Of a DNA stretch of 64,000 nt, positions 45,698 through 58,433 are shown piece after piece; the stretch's first letter is position 1, and each line of letters starts with the position of its first letter. The notes beneath the pieces are model-generated. The model saw nothing but the letters and a program-made list of their open reading frames with translations, was not told the DNA's origin and did not search any database. A program made the translations under genes and the position numbers. This stretch comes from Alligator mississippiensis (Eukaryota > Chordata > Crocodylia > Alligatoridae), in contig NC_081826.1 of the NCBI RefSeq assembly GCF_030867095.1, forward strand, positions 43,192,001 to 43,256,000. Reading direction: 5' to 3'.

Positions 45698-48065
45698 CAT
45701 GTACACACATGTGAGAAATATGGGGAACAAACGAGATGAGCTGGAAGTCACAGTGTGAAAAGAACTATGATCTGATTGGTATCACAGAGACTTGAGTGGG
45801 AGAGCTCTTACAACTGTAACTTCATCAATGAGGGGTACACTCATTTTGGAAAGACAGGGTTGAGATAAAAGATGCTGACCTTATGTCAAAAACAAAGACT
45901 TGTTCCTTGGTTTAGGAGAAAGAAGAGAGCAGATCAGCATGTAGTTGGGTGAAAATAAAAGGTAAAAGATGCAGCACTGATATAGTGGTGGGGATTTATT
46001 ATAAAAGTGAAGAAGAAGAGGTGGAAGAGGCACTTCTCAAAGTGATGACAAAATTATATGAAAATTATGAGATGGTACTGGTGGGAGACTTCAATTTTCC
46101 AGAAATCTGCTGCAAGAATAATACAGCCAAACAATGTTGAGCAAGTTTCTAATTTGTGTGGAGGATAAATTTCTATTCCAGAAAGTTGAGGATACAACTA
46201 CCAGTTCCCCCATCTGGGTTCCTGTCCTGATCAATAGGGAAGAACTGGTGGAGGATGTGAAGTTGATGGGAAACTTGGTAGGAAGTGATCATCATACAAG
46301 AGAATTAATTATCCTAAAATGACGAAAACATGAGGTCAGCAGAACTAAAGACAATGGATTTAAAAAAGGTGGATTTCAACTGACTCAAGGAAATAGTAAG
46401 GCATGGTGCCATGGAAGGACAGACTGAAGGATAAAAGAACCCATAAGAGCAGGAAGCTTCTAAAGGACATAGTACTGGGAGCCCAACAAGAAGCTATTCT
46501 GACATGATGGAAGCCCAAGAAGAATGGCAAGAGACAAAAGTGGCTGCACAAGAAGCTTCTAGGATGCCTCAAAGAACAGAGGCAATGGAAAGGTGGACAG
46601 GTCATCAAGGAAGCATATCAGGAAATAACAAATACTTTGAAGGACACAATCCAGAAGGCAAATAGTTTAAAAAGAGCTTCACATTAAGCAGCCAATTAGT
46701 TCAGCTGGTTAATGCGTAGTATTAATAATGACAAGGTAACAGGTTCCATCCCCATATGGGACACAAGACCTTTCCTGCTTCAGACAGGGGGTTGGGCTAG
46801 ATGACCTCTTGAGGTCCCTTCCAGCCCTACTTCTTTATGATTTCTATGATGAGGAAAGTTATAAACAACAAGAAAAGGTTCTATAACTATGTTGGCCAAA
46901 CACCAAGGAAGCTACAGTTCCACTGTTAAATAGCCAGGGCAAACAGAAGATGTAAATATGGCAAAGCTGTTCAACAGCTACTTTGTCTTGGTCTTCAAAC
47001 AAAAAAATTCAACTGCAACCAGGTAGCTAATAAGAATTATCTGGATAAGGAAGGGGATAAGCTGAGGGATGAGATAACACAAGAAAGTCTGAGAACTTTT
47101 TTATGGGTCTCAATAAATTCAAGTCAGCAGGGCCCGTTTAATTTAATCCTAAAGTACTGAAGCAACTGGCAGAGCTCTCAAGGACCTTGACAATAATATT
47201 TACAATGTCATGGGAGATGGGTGAGGTACCAGAGGGTTGAAAAGGGGCCAAAGTGCCCTTTTTTAAAAAGGCAAAAAGGGGGACCTGGGAACTATACACT
47301 GGTTAGCCTTACCTCTCAATACCCAGGAAATTTCTGGAGTATATCATAAGTAAGTCCACTGGCAACTGAGTTTTTAGAAAAGAAAAGGCTTCTCCAAAGC
47401 AGCCAGAATGAATTTATTAAAAGCAAATGCCAAACAAACTTGATCTTCCATGACAAAGTTAACTAGTTGGGTGGATGAAAGGAATGCAGTGGATCTAGTG
47501 TATCTGGACTTCAGCAAGGCCTCTGAGCCTCTCATAAACACACTGGGAAAATGCAGGCTGGACAAAACTATTATAAGGTGGAGAGACAACCAATAGCCAC
47601 AAAACAAAGGATATTTAAATGGATCCATGTCAGAATTGCAGGAGGTTTTGAGAAGCATTCCACAGGGGTCTGTCCTGGGCCCAGTGCTTCTTAATATGTT
47701 TTATAATTATTTGGATGCTGGAATAGAAAACTCCTTGAGCAAAATTCACAGGTGACAATATTGGTATGGAGGACAGAAGCACAAATAAGGATCCTGACAG
47801 ATTGGAAAGCTGGGGTGGAGCTAACAGGATGAAGTTCAGCGCTGACAAATACAAGTGGTTAAACCTCACGAAGATTAACTGAAAACACAAATACAAAATG
47901 GGTGACAATCTGCTGAATGTCAGGATTAGGGAGAAACCCTGGTGGATCAGACTCAGCATGAGTCTGCAGCGTGATGTAGCTGCACAAAAACTGAATGCAA
48001 TTTTGGGCTGCATCAGTAAGAGCATTAGGTGCAAAACACAGGAAGTAATAGTTGTCATAAACCCA
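45698..48065 (+). mobile_element. CR1 LINE, endonuclease and RT region, decayed
   Basis: Endonuclease motif MVLVGDFNFPEICCKN near 46075-46125. RT traces follow (ATGGGTGAGGTACCAGAGG, 'tatctggacttcagcaaggcc', 'gtcctgggcccagtgcttctt'), then a C-terminal MSLQRDVAAQKLNAILGCIS. Many stops and frameshifts. A SINE is inserted at 46690-46850. Confidence 0.82.
46690..46850 (+). mobile_element. SINE: tRNA-Ile head with CR1 tail
   Basis: The head 46691-46762 follows tRNA-Ile(AAU): TTAGTTCAGCTGGTTAATGC (A box), TTAATAATGACAAGGT (anticodon region) and AGGTTCCATCCCC (B box). It passes into a CR1 3' tail: GGGGTTGGGCTAGATGACC, TTGAGGTCCCTTCCAGCCC, TTTCTATGAT. The CR1 tail indicates mobilisation by CR1 enzymes. 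Bird SINEs of this type (TguSINE1) are known. It interrupts the surrounding CR1. Confidence 0.75.
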
Positions 48066-49135
48066 CGCCAAAACCAGGAAAGATTTTGAGTGTTTAGTGT
48101 TTCCCACACAGACATCTGTGCCCAGTTTTATTTGGCTGGCATTCTCTTTGGTCTCATTTAAAAGCCAATATTAAGTTGCATTGATTTATGTCATTTTTAT
48201 CACTGTATGGATGGATTATGTTACAATTTCTGTATATATCTTTACAATTTGGTATATAAATTAGTCAATGGAACAGAGGAACACTTACCTAAGGAAAAGG
48301 AAGAAGGCAAAATTGCTAAGTATCTCTTGCTGATTGTGTTAGTAGGGTACAAATAATTGCCACTCTCAACCATAAGCAGAAAGGGCCATTGTTGGAATGG
48401 ACATTGAAAGTGTTTTCTGCCTGCAATGGAAAAAATTAACCCCTCAATAGCAAAGGCATCTCAGGGCGATGGGTAGGGGGAATTACAGATGTCCCAGGAA
48501 GAAAATAAAAACATTTTCTGAGACTTTTCAACAAAGTGAACAAGGCTGGTGAGTGATGTGGGGGAGGTGGGGTGCACTGAGTTGGAGGTATTTAGGAGCT
48601 TTCTGTGAGCTAGTGGTTGTCTTTGGCTTATCCCAGGCCTGGGGTGAAACCATGTCCCCAGGGCTGGCAGGATCCACAAGAAGGCTGATCTCTGGAAATA
48701 TTGGCAAGACTCTCAGAAGGACTAGGCTGTAGCAAGATTAAAGGATAAGAAATTATACTTCTCTTTTTATTTTGTCTTCAAATTATATGGTCAAAACTTT
48801 TGTACAATTCTGTTCTTCTACATCATAAATCTTGCTATTGTTTTGTTACCTTACTGTTTGCCTGTGGTAAAGCACAATTTCAGGGCAAATGATATTCCAG
48901 GTTAGCCTCTTCTACAGAGTGGACCTAGAATTCTTTCAAAACCAAAGGGGTAATTGCCTGGAGCTGGTAAAGATGCCCCTGCAGCAACTCCAGGTTCTGG
49001 TATAAGGGCAGTGGAATTGAGGCCTGTAGGAATAAGGCACTATCCCAAGGTAAACCTTGGTCTGTTCCTTGAGACAATGGGGAGAAACTTGGGGATTCTG
49101 GGGTTCCAAACAGATAGGTTTGTGACAACAGTACA
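48066..49135. other. intron sequence between CR1 copies
   Basis: No exon. Probably unrelated sequence, partly repeat-derived. Confidence 0.3.
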
Positions 49136-50380
49136 TCTTTACCTGGCACTGGTATATAGAGAACCATGTGCAGTTTTGGGCTCCACATTTTTCAAAGGAT
49201 AAAGGGGCTTGCAAGGCAAACCATCTGAAGAGAAGTTGAAGGAAAGAGTCATGGTCAGATTGTGGAACAGGCAATTAAGAGGCTGCCAGAAAGATGAAAA
49301 AACCTTTTCTCTGCTACTGTATAAATGCAGGACATGTCCAAATGGCTTGAAGTTGTAGTAAAGTAGGTTTAGACTGGATATCAGGAAAAACTTCACTGTT
49401 AGAACGCTAAGGCAGTGGAACAGACTATCTAGGGAAAGTTGTGGATTCTCTATAATTGGAGGTGTTCAAGAAGAGGCTGGATAAGCATTGGTAAGGTCCT
49501 GGAGTAGCTATGCCAGCATGCTCTGTAAAGAGCAACAGTTAGAAGCTCAGGAGCCCCCTTCTCCCCCTACATACAGATTGCTGGGAAATAATGAGAAGAG
49601 CTCTGCAACCTGAAGCAGGTGGATATTGGAAAGGACCATGCTCAGTAGCAGGAGAATGAAACAGAGCTCCACAATCTGGCTTAGTAATGAAAGATAAAGG
49701 GATATGGTTTATAGAGCAGATACAGAAAGTGGAATCTGTCTGGTCAGTAACAGGGTGCAGACATATGGAGTTATGCTTGCTGCCCCCAGGTTGCAGAGCA
49801 AAATGGAGGGTATTTAGTATTTCCCATGCTTCAGGGCTTTGCTGGTTGCTGTCCAAGCTAGGAAGGAGTTTTTTCCCTCCTGTTGCTGGGTTGTTTTTTT
49901 TCCCTCAGAAGCACTGGGTGTTGACTGCAGCCAAAGCTGGGGATTTTGACTGAGATGTGCCAATCCTCCTGCTGGGACTAAAACCTGGAGTCTCTGCCTA
50001 GGTCTTGCGCTTCCACTCAAGATCAAACCAACCACCAGATTTGGGGGTCAGGAACAAATTTTACCTCATGGACAGACTAGTACAGACTAGTGGGTTTTGC
50101 CTTCCTCTGTAGCAGAGGGTATAGCCCTATTTCTTGGATCTCTTGAGTGTAATTTAACAATGCTTGCAGCAGCAGGGCACTGACCACCACTACCCCCCTG
50201 ATTTGCGTGTGGCAGGTTAGGGTGCTATGTCTTGTAATTGTGCTACAGGTTGATTATGTAGTTTTAGTAACAGGTTAGACAAGGATTTGTATGGAGCAGT
50301 TTGAATAGGGATGATCCTGCCTCAGATAGGGAGGTGGACTAGATGACCTCCAGAGGTCCCTTCCAGTTTTGAATGCATTT
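49136..50380 (+). mobile_element. CR1 LINE 3' end with long 3' UTR
   Basis: ACCATGTGCAGTTTTGGGC, GTTTAGACTGGATATCAGG, GGCAGTGGAACAGACTATC, then a long UTR like 45170-45697, GGTGGACTAGATGACCTCC and GGTCCCTTCCAG. Confidence 0.8.
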
Positions 50381-50389
50381 AATGCGGTC

Positions 50390-53262
50390 CCTACACTGCC
50401 TTCAAACAGCTATGCTATACTAAACATCTACTAACTTTTATCTTAGCCCACGAGACTAAGGGGACTTGATGGTAGGCATCTACCACAGACTACCACACCA
50501 GGAGGAGCTGGATCTGGAATTTTCCAGAGAACTGATGGAGGCTGTGCATTCAAGGGACATGGTTGTCATGGGCAACACCTCAATTACCCTGACATCTGCT
50601 GGGAGGAGCACTTGGCCAGATCTGATGATCATGTAGGTTTTTGACCTGTGTGGAAGAACTTTATTTAGTACAGGAGGTGAACGGGCTGACCGGGGGAAAG
50701 CTTTGTTGGATTTGGTTCTAGCCAAAGGGGACGGCCTGGTGGGAGATCTGAAGACTAAGGGTAATCTGGGAGACGGTGATCATGAAATGATAGAATTCAC
50801 TATCCATCGTAGGGCAAGGAGTCAGCAGGGCAAAGATGCTTGACTTCAGGAAGTCTGACTTCAATGAGCTTAGGAAAATAGTGGGAAGAGGGACTGGAAG
50901 GGAAGGGAGTTCAGGAAGGGTGGTCGTTCCTCAAAGTGCAGAAAAGGTCCATTCTTGTATGCAGAAAAGGTGGTAAAGGGGCCAGGAGACCCTCTTGGTT
51001 TACCAATGGAGTCAAGGAGTGCTTTAAAAAAAAGGCAGCTTACAGACAGTGGATACTAAGGGTAGTCACCAAGGAGAAATACACAACTATAGCCCTTATT
51101 TGTAGGGAGAGAATAAGGAAGGCAAGGGCAGCAACCGAGGTCAGGTTGGCGACTGAAATCTAGGACAAGAAGAAGTCCTTCTTTAGGTATATAAGGAGCA
51201 GTAGGAAGACCAAGAAAATGTGGGGCTTTTGCAGAATGGGATGGGACAGCTGATAACAGCCAGTCACGAGAAAGCTGAACTCTTTAATGAATACTTTGCA
51301 TTGGTGTTCCTGCATAAAAATGGTGGTTGCTCGCCTGGTTGGACACTGGACAGATGCGGGGCAAGGGGGGATTGCCAACCAATGGTCAGTGTCGAACTGG
51401 AGAGGGAGCAGTTAGAGAGGCTGAATGTCTTCAAGGCGGCAGGACCAGGTGGACTACACCCAAGAGTGTTGAGGGAATTGGCTGGAGTCACTGCGGGACC
51501 ATTGGCAAAGGTATTTGAAGACTTGTGATGCTCAGGAGAGGTCCGAGAAGACTGGAAAAGGGCCAGTGTGGTGCCAATATATAAGCAGAGGAACGAGGAT
51601 CCGGGAAACTATCGAGGTCAAACTGACCAGCCTATATTGAGTAAAATTTTGGAAACAATTATCAAGAAGTCCATTTGTGAGAGACTGGGAGAAGGCATGA
51701 TGCTGAAGGATAGCCAACATGGTTTCACTGAGGGCAGGTCATGTCTGACCAACCTACTCTTCTACTATGAACAAGCAGCGAATGGCTAAGATGCGGGAGA
51801 CATGGTTGATATCATATACCTGGATTTTAAAAAGGCCTTCCATATGGTCTCCTATGATGGTTGTATAAAAAAACTGGGGGATAATGGGCTGCCAGAGTCC
51901 ATGGTGAGGTGGGTTGCGAACTGGCTAAGGGGTCAAACCCAGAGACTGTCAGTGGATGGCATGGGCGACTGGTGCCACCTGAGTTGAGGGCGGCACATGC
52001 CCCTTCCCCCCCCCCCAGCCAGTCAGTGACTGTGGCCGATCTCGCCAACTGGGAGGCACAAGCAGCACTCCCAGAAATGCCAGCGGCACACCCAGAAGTG
52101 CCAATGGCACTTCACCTGGCGCCCCACTCCCCAGCTAGTGCTCGCAGGGGGGGCACTTGCGCTCCTGCCTGCCCTCCTTGCCTGTCGCATATGTGGGGAG
52201 TGCTGCCTGTGAGGGGGTGCACATGCACCCCCGTGGACCCCCTACACATCACCACTGGTGGACAGGTCTGTATCATCTTGGCAGGAGGCAGCCAGTGGTG
52301 TCCCATGGGTTTGGTTCTTGGCCCCATGCTGTTTAACACTTTTATCAACAATATAGGTGAGGATGTGGAAAGCATGCTGGCCAAGCTGAGGATAATACAG
52401 AAAAGTGGTCATGTTAGGGGATAGGATGCGGATCCAAGTGGACCTGGACAAGCTGAAAAGGTTTGCAGAGAGGAACCGGGTGCCGTTCAATCAGGATAAA
52501 TGGAGAGTGCTTCATCTGGGGAGAAGTAATCAGCAACATGAATATAGGTTAGGAGGAAACGTCCTGGCCAGCATGATGGCTGAAAGGAACCCTGGGGTTA
52601 CGGCTGATCACAGGATGAACATGAGCCGCCAGTGCAACACTGTAATAGGAGCTAATAGCATACTGGGATACCTTAGCCAATGTGCCGTAATAGGGCTAAA
52701 GAAGTGATATTTCCTCTCTAATCGGTGCTGGTGAGACCTCACCTGGAGTACTGTGTCCAGTTCTGGGCACCATACTTGGAAAAAAAAAAAGACGTGGAGA
52801 AAGGGTCCAGAGAAGGGCCACAAAAAATGATTAAGGGCCTGGAAGACAAACCTATTGAGGAAAGACTAAGGGATCTAGGACTGTTCGGCCTGGTGAAGAG
52901 AAGACTAAGGGGGGGTCTCGGTGGCCATCTATGAGTATGTAAGGGGTGGATATCAGGAACTGGGAGAAAAATTGTTCAGTAAGGTGCCTCAGGGAAGGAC
53001 AAGGAGCAGTGGACATAAACTGTTAGAGAATGTTTTTAGGTTGGATGTAAGGAAGAACTTCTTTATGGTTAGGGTGACTAGAATCTGGAACAGACTTCCC
53101 AAGGAGGTAGTGCAATCCCCCACCCTTGGAAGTCTTCAAGAGGAGCCTGGACAGACACCTTGCTGGGATCATGTGATCTCGGTATTCCTGCCCAGAGCAG
53201 GGGGGGTGGACTCAAACTTTCAAGTTCCCTTCCAACCCTTAATTTCTATGATTCTATGAATA
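50390..53262 (+). mobile_element. CR1 LINE, nearly full ORF2, with insertion
   Basis: Follows CR1 ORF2 in order: endonuclease end (GACATGGTTGTCATGGGCAA), linker with GGRPSWFTNGVKECFKKKA-like frame (50936-51163), RT with ETIIKKSICERLGEGMMLK, DSQHGFTEGRSCLTNLLF, DIIYLDFKKAFHMV, VLGPMLFNTFINN, then LVRPHLEYCVQFWAPY, VRKNFFMVRVTRIWNRLP and the tail TTCTATGATTCTATGA. Frames are broken in several places. A 301-bp foreign piece splits the RT at 51957-52257. Confidence 0.92.
51957..52257. mobile_element. 301-bp insertion in CR1 with GTGGA target duplication
   Basis: CR1 sequence stops after GTGGA (51952-51956) and resumes at GTGGA (52258-52262). The insert has a C run, GTGCACATGCACCCCCGTGG and CCCCCTACACATCACCACTG. 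Its reverse complement resembles 63285-63350, so it is an interspersed family. Confidence 0.65.
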
Positions 53263-53800
53263 CCAAGTGCAAGACAGACCCTTTGGGAGCCCCATTTGAT
53301 ACCTCTACCCAACCAGACATTGAGCATTTGAAGACTACTCACTAAGCACAATGATCAAACCAGTTATGTATCCACCTTACAGTACTTTCATCTAAACTGT
53401 ATTTCCTTAGTTTGTTAATGTGGATGTTGCAGAGGACAATGTCAAAAGCCTTGCTAAAATTGAGGTAAACCACATCCACTGCTCTCTCCTTATCCACAGA
53501 GCCTGTCACTTTATCACAGAAGGAAATCAGATTGGTCAGGCATGACTTGCTCTTTGTGAATCCATGCTGACTGTTCCTGATCATCTTGTCCTCTAAGTGC
53601 TTCACAATGGATTCCTCTGAGACCTGCTCCATGATCTTTCTGGGTACAGAAATCAGGCTGACTAGTTTGTAGTTCCCCAGATCCTCCTCCTTTTCCTTCT
53701 TAAAAATGGGCACTATATTTGCCCTTTTCCAGTCATCTAGGACTCATAAGCAAGTCAACTCATTTAAGAACTCTCCCTGGTCCTGAAGAAGTCCAGGCCA
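53263..53800 (-). mobile_element. CR1 LINE RT fragment, antisense
   Basis: Minus-strand frame 53713-53342 reads MPIFKKEKEEDLGNYKLVSL, NSQHGFTKSKSCLTNLISF, VDVVYLNFSKAFDIV, LDESTVRWIHNWF. It is a different CR1 subfamily from the neighbouring plus-strand copy, ending head-on against it. Confidence 0.88.
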
Positions 53801-53974
53801 AAATCCACAGGAGTAATAATTGAGTTCAATCCCTAATTTTCCTCTTTCCAAATCACATGATGAAGCATAGAGGGAAGACTCAAATTAACAGTTGCAGTTT
53901 GATAAAAATGTTATTTTAGACAACAGAACCTGGGGGGAGGAAGGGGGGAAAGAGATCTAGAATCCCATACTTAC

Positions 53975-54057
53975 TTTATCCACATCATAAGTTCTACTGT
54001 ATCTGGGTCATAAAATTCTTGCAGTTCTGAAAGCTCAGTCATTATCCTAGGAAAAAA
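53975..54057 (-). CDS. DPY19L4: DPY19L4 coding exon (fourth last)
   Basis: Acceptor CCCTGCAG, donor AA|GTAAGT, 83 bp. Translation [27 protein letters not shown] and two bases of the next Lys codon. A nearer acceptor (CCTAG before GATAATG) exists but would lose the FFPR residues and put the phase out, so the upstream AG is chosen. Confidence 0.95.
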
Positions 54058-55170
54058 CTGCAGGGAAAAGTCAAATAAGTCTCTTCCCTTGTGTCATTTT
54101 AAATAAAGTTAAGATATTCTGAGATAGAAGAGAATCCAGTAAACTATGTATAGGAAACCTTGTTTTCCTTCAAAGTATTATTTTCATGTAAATGCCTTCC
54201 CTTCACTTAGACAGCACTTGCTAGTCTCATACTTTCTCTCAATATTCCCTCAAATGCACACACAAAAATAAAGTTAGTTTTTACCCCGATCCTGCTACCA
54301 CTTATGCACAAGTAACATACTCATCTAAGTTGCCCAATAGTGTGCATTGCTAGATAAGGTATTTAGTAACCATCAGATGGATTGAATACAACAAAATTGT
54401 AATTTTATGCAAATTTGGCATTTGTATTTCGAAGGCATTAAAATTCTTCTCTTCTCTTTTCTCAGAGCTTCGCATCCCTCCTTGTTAAAATATTAATGCC
54501 CAACCATTTTTTAAGAATAAATGTAAAATTAAAGTCAGTTCCTAATTGTATTTAAGAGTCACAGTAAAACAGAAAAATGGAGTAGTATTTTTACACAGTA
54601 AAATATTTTCATAATGATATACCTCATCACTGAACATGTGATACTTAAACAAATATTGTTTCAAATGACTAATTAAATTTTAATAACCTCCTTGCATAAA
54701 TATATATAATGGACTAAATTAAATGGTTTAATACTCTTAATTCCAAAGGATTTACACAGAGATTGAATTAAAGCCCTTAAAGCAAAACAAAAAACCCAAG
54801 AACACCAAATTCTTCCCTCTGACTTTTAAAACATTAACTTGAAGCATAAAATAGTAAACTAAATTACAGTTACACTTTTACAGAAGAGAACAATTTATAT
54901 ATATACACACAATACTCTCTACTAATAGATTTATTCTCCTAAATGATCACAGCATAAATTTCTTTTAGCATAAAGTTATAGTTTCTGAGAAAAATGCAAT
55001 ATCCAGAACTTTTAACAGTTTTGTAATTTCTTTTTTCTTACTTTGATTTCTGTTTTATGATGTAAGGATAACAACTTCTTAATGTCAAGTTTCTTACCTT
55101 ACAGTAGCTCAAAAAACCTTTTCTATATACATGTTCCACTGTGGCTGGGCAAAATGAGCCCTAGTTTTGT
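54058..55170. other. intron sequence, no recognised content
   Basis: A+T-rich, with no exon or repeat. Confidence 0.4.
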
Positions 55171-55175
55171 CACAG

Positions 55176-55956
55176 GGGCTAAGTACAGACAGTCAAAAAG
55201 CCCGAGGCTGAATTGATTCAGTCTCTGAAGGTTAGTCTAAGCTGCAAAGATTGAATCAATAAGCAAATGAACAGACATTCACTTTTGATTCAGGAAATGC
55301 AACCACATGCCTGCAGTGGCTCAGGTCAGAAGCTGGGGGGCACTAGAGCACAGCTCTCTGGCACATAGCCAACATGGGCTGTTTTGTTTGCTTCCTGTCC
55401 CCTCACCCCCCAGGTCTCTGGGATTTCCACTCCAGAATCACACCAGCAGGACTCTTCAGGGTTGCTCATCACTTCCTCTTCCTGCTTCCAAGTGCCTCTG
55501 GGATTTGTAGTCCACAGTCACAGCCAGCAGTAAGTTTAGCAGGGCAAGGAAGCTGTACTTGGGGCAAAGGGAAGTTTAACTCCCCTCCCTAGCCCCAGAC
55601 TGCAGGTGGGGTTTGCTTGGGGTAGCCAGCCCTCACTGTTCCAGAGAGGGAGCAGAGGGGGCAGGGCCAGCTCTGCTCTCTGGAGCAGACAGAGCAGCCC
55701 AGCCCAGGAATGCAAAATGCTAGGATGGTGGGAGACTGTGATTTAAGTTGAACCAGGAAGGGGTCTGGGACAGAAGTTTCATAAACCAGTTTGACCTAAA
55801 TCAGTTAAGTCTGATATTACATTCATCCGGGTTTATCTTAAACCAGTTTCAGCCATTTTGAAACTGGTTTATGTGCACTGCGCTTCTATTCTGTTACAGG
55901 TTTAAACTAGTTTTTGATAACTTAAACCGGTTTATGTCTAACTTCTGTCCTTAGCC
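55176..55956. mobile_element. MITE with GGCTAAG inverted ends (copy 2)
   Basis: Left end GGGCTAAGTACAGACAG and right end CTTCTGTCCTTAGCC are inverted. The right third has a series of AAACCRGTTT half-palindromes (CATAAACCAGTTT, TTAAACCAGTTT, GAAACTGGTTTATG, TAAACCGGTTTATG). 36471-36688 is the same right part. Confidence 0.6.
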
Positions 55957-56464
55957 TTTCTGACCAGCAGTACCTACATAGCACACTAGCACCCTGAAGC
56001 TGCTTAGTGTCTGCACTGAGAGCATAAAAAGGCAGAGCACACTAACCATCCCTGTTTCCTTTCAACTGTAGAAATTCATGAAGATGGAAGAAGCAGGAAA
56101 AAAGGGTGTATATGAACAACGCATTCTGAAAAATTCTGGTTACTTTTGCAGTACTTTTCATTTCCCTCCAAATGATCTTCTATAGGCACATTCCATTTAT
56201 GATTGACTAACACAGTAATCAAAGTTCATTTGGAGGTGGGAATCTCAGAAACTCAGGGGAAAAAGATTGAAACACTGCTTTACCAAATGCAATTTCCAAT
56301 CTGGAAGCTTCAGATACTGTATAATGTCTAGTGAACCTGTGGATAGAGCTTCAAGTGGCCCTTACGGTGGACTCTCAAGCAGTAATAAGAAATAAAGTAT
56401 TTCTTTGTGCTCAGAAATTATATCTGGATAGTAAGTTGATAACTGTTGAACCTAAATAACAGGC

Positions 56465-56562
56465 TTCTGGAAAAGCATGCCTCACAACCTAATGAATCTG
56501 CTTTCACTCATCAATCATTTTTGTCGCTCTCCGCTGGACTCTTTCAAATTTGTCTACATCTT
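56465..56562 (-). mobile_element. CR1 LINE fragment, antisense
   Basis: CGCTCTCCGCTGGACTCTTT and TTTGTCTACATCTTTTAGGG, the reversed CR1 'vqrr' block. Confidence 0.6.
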
Positions 56563-56765
56563 TTAGGGTCGTTGGTTGTAGACATGTTGGTCTAAGGACA
56601 TAGGCAGTCAAGATTTTTTGGGTAGATGTGATATCTTTTATTAGACCAACTAAATAGTTGGAAAAAAGTTATTTGCAAGCTTTTGGGTATAAACACCCTT
56701 CTTCGGTCACTGGGAGACTGCTGTTGTTATGAGTTCTCCAAGGTAGAAGAGAAGCTAAAGTAAAC
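56563..56765. repeat. interspersed repeat (TTGGTTGTAGACATGTTGG type)
   Basis: Carries TTGGTTGTAGACATGTTGG, GATATCTTTTATTAGACCAA and GCAAGCTTTTGGGTATAAAC. Pieces recur at 10041, 11250, 23480-23585 and 23800-23915. Family name unknown to me. Confidence 0.5.
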
Positions 56766-58376
56766 AAGAAGTCTACGAATATGCAAATGAGCAGAAGTTT
56801 GGAGTCTGACATGCAGACTCAGTCCTTTCCTAGTACAGATGGGCAAAGTCAATGGGGCAGCCTGAATGGGAGAGGCCAATGAGTAAGGAAGGGCAGTACA
56901 GTCTGTCAGGGTACTTATTTCTGAATGGTTCATAACATGGCCATACTGGCACAGACAAATAGGGTCCTTGTGGCCAAGGTATTAGGAATCATGGCCCATG
57001 ATATGGGTAGTAAGTGTCCCAGTAACCTATCCCAAGATTATTTTCTAGATTCCTTATGAGAAATGGGGACAGTGGGAGAATATGCAAATATTTAAAAACC
57101 TGGCTACTGCACAACGCACTAAAGACATGCTCAGCTTTTTATGCCCTTTATGCAAAAGTACAATGAGCATCAGGGTAAATGTAAGCTATCTGGTTACACT
57201 TGCCAGAGCCTTTAAGTCTGAGCCTGAAAGACACACACATTCATTCCACCAGTAGATTGTGCATATAGACAATTAATGGAGAACTGGAATTGCAATATAT
57301 GGAGCCCTCTAGTGTCCAAACGCTCAAAACATTTTTGTTAGGAGAATTTCAGGGACAGACCCAGCCAATTGAAAAAATTATAACATTTACATTTAGCAAG
57401 TTTTGGAAGCCACTGTGCTCGTCTCAGAGTGCTTATTACACTGACAGAATACAAGGGAAAAAATTACATCATACTACATTTAACATCATATCAGAACTTC
57501 AACTGCTAGCCATTAGAATCATACACCCCTACAAACATTAAATTACTGGGGATAAGAACAGCTCTGATGCTGGATTTTTTTTTAACTATTACTATAAATT
57601 TTTAAAACAACTAGATTATTTGAAACTTATCTCATTATGTACATGGTTTACAGGTTATAGATGCTGTTGCATATGCAAACCATCAAGTACTTGAAATTTT
57701 AAGCAGCTGCTAAGAAATAGCTATTTTGAACTCAATTATAGAACTAAACATTTACTTTAAATAAACAAGAACAGATCTGTTTCTTTCTTCTTATATTATT
57801 TGAGTATTATAGTATTTGAGTATTCTTTCTTATTATAGTATTTGAGTACAGTATTTCCATAAAGAGTTGGAAATGAAAAAAATCCATCTTTAGTTGATGG
57901 GATGTCCTTAAAAGAAACTACTGTTTTCTGTAATTCTACCTTCAGTTAACCTTAGCTACTCACTGAATAAGAGCATAGGATGACATGCTTATACGATATT
58001 CTAATTACAATAGAGAAAATACAGTCAATCACTTTATAAATTCAGTAATGGCATTTTGTCTTTAGCTAAACTAATATAATGTGAATCATCATGTAAAGAT
58101 GATGCTATAATAATAACAATAACAAAATGGTATAATTATTGTTGTAATGAAATATATTAATATTTTATTATTATAATTAAAACCTGGTATTATGATAATG
58201 TATCCTTATTAGCGAGGAATATATATAATTTTATTTAAACATAAAACAAAAATGTTTTAAATAATGGATACAGTCTGATGTTACTGATTATTTTATATAA
58301 ATGTAGACAAGATACTCCTAAGACTTTATACTGTGCCTACAGCAAACACTTAATCAAAAGATATTTTCTTACCTAC
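56766..58376. other. intron sequence, no recognised content
   Basis: No exon. Very A+T-rich from 57540 on. Confidence 0.4.
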
Positions 58377-58433
58377 CTCTTTCCACAAGCTGAAACCTAT
58401 TATAGTGGGGACTGCCATACTCAGAATAAGAGC
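58377..58433 (-). CDS. DPY19L4: DPY19L4 coding exon (fifth last)
   Basis: Acceptor ATATTCTAG, donor GAG|GTAGGT, 57 bp, phase 0 at both ends. Translation ALILSMAVPTIIGFSLWKE, the last membrane-spanning segment before the luminal C-terminal domain. A downstream GGTAAG could also act as donor but would break the frame into the next exon. Confidence 0.94.

Noticed and set aside
46690-46762. Functional tRNA-Ile gene
   Set aside because: The stems carry several mismatches and the sequence runs directly into a CR1 tail.
54041-54050. Nearer splice acceptor (CCTAG) for the exon at 53975
   Set aside because: Using it would remove the conserved FFPR residues and break the phase with the previous exon.
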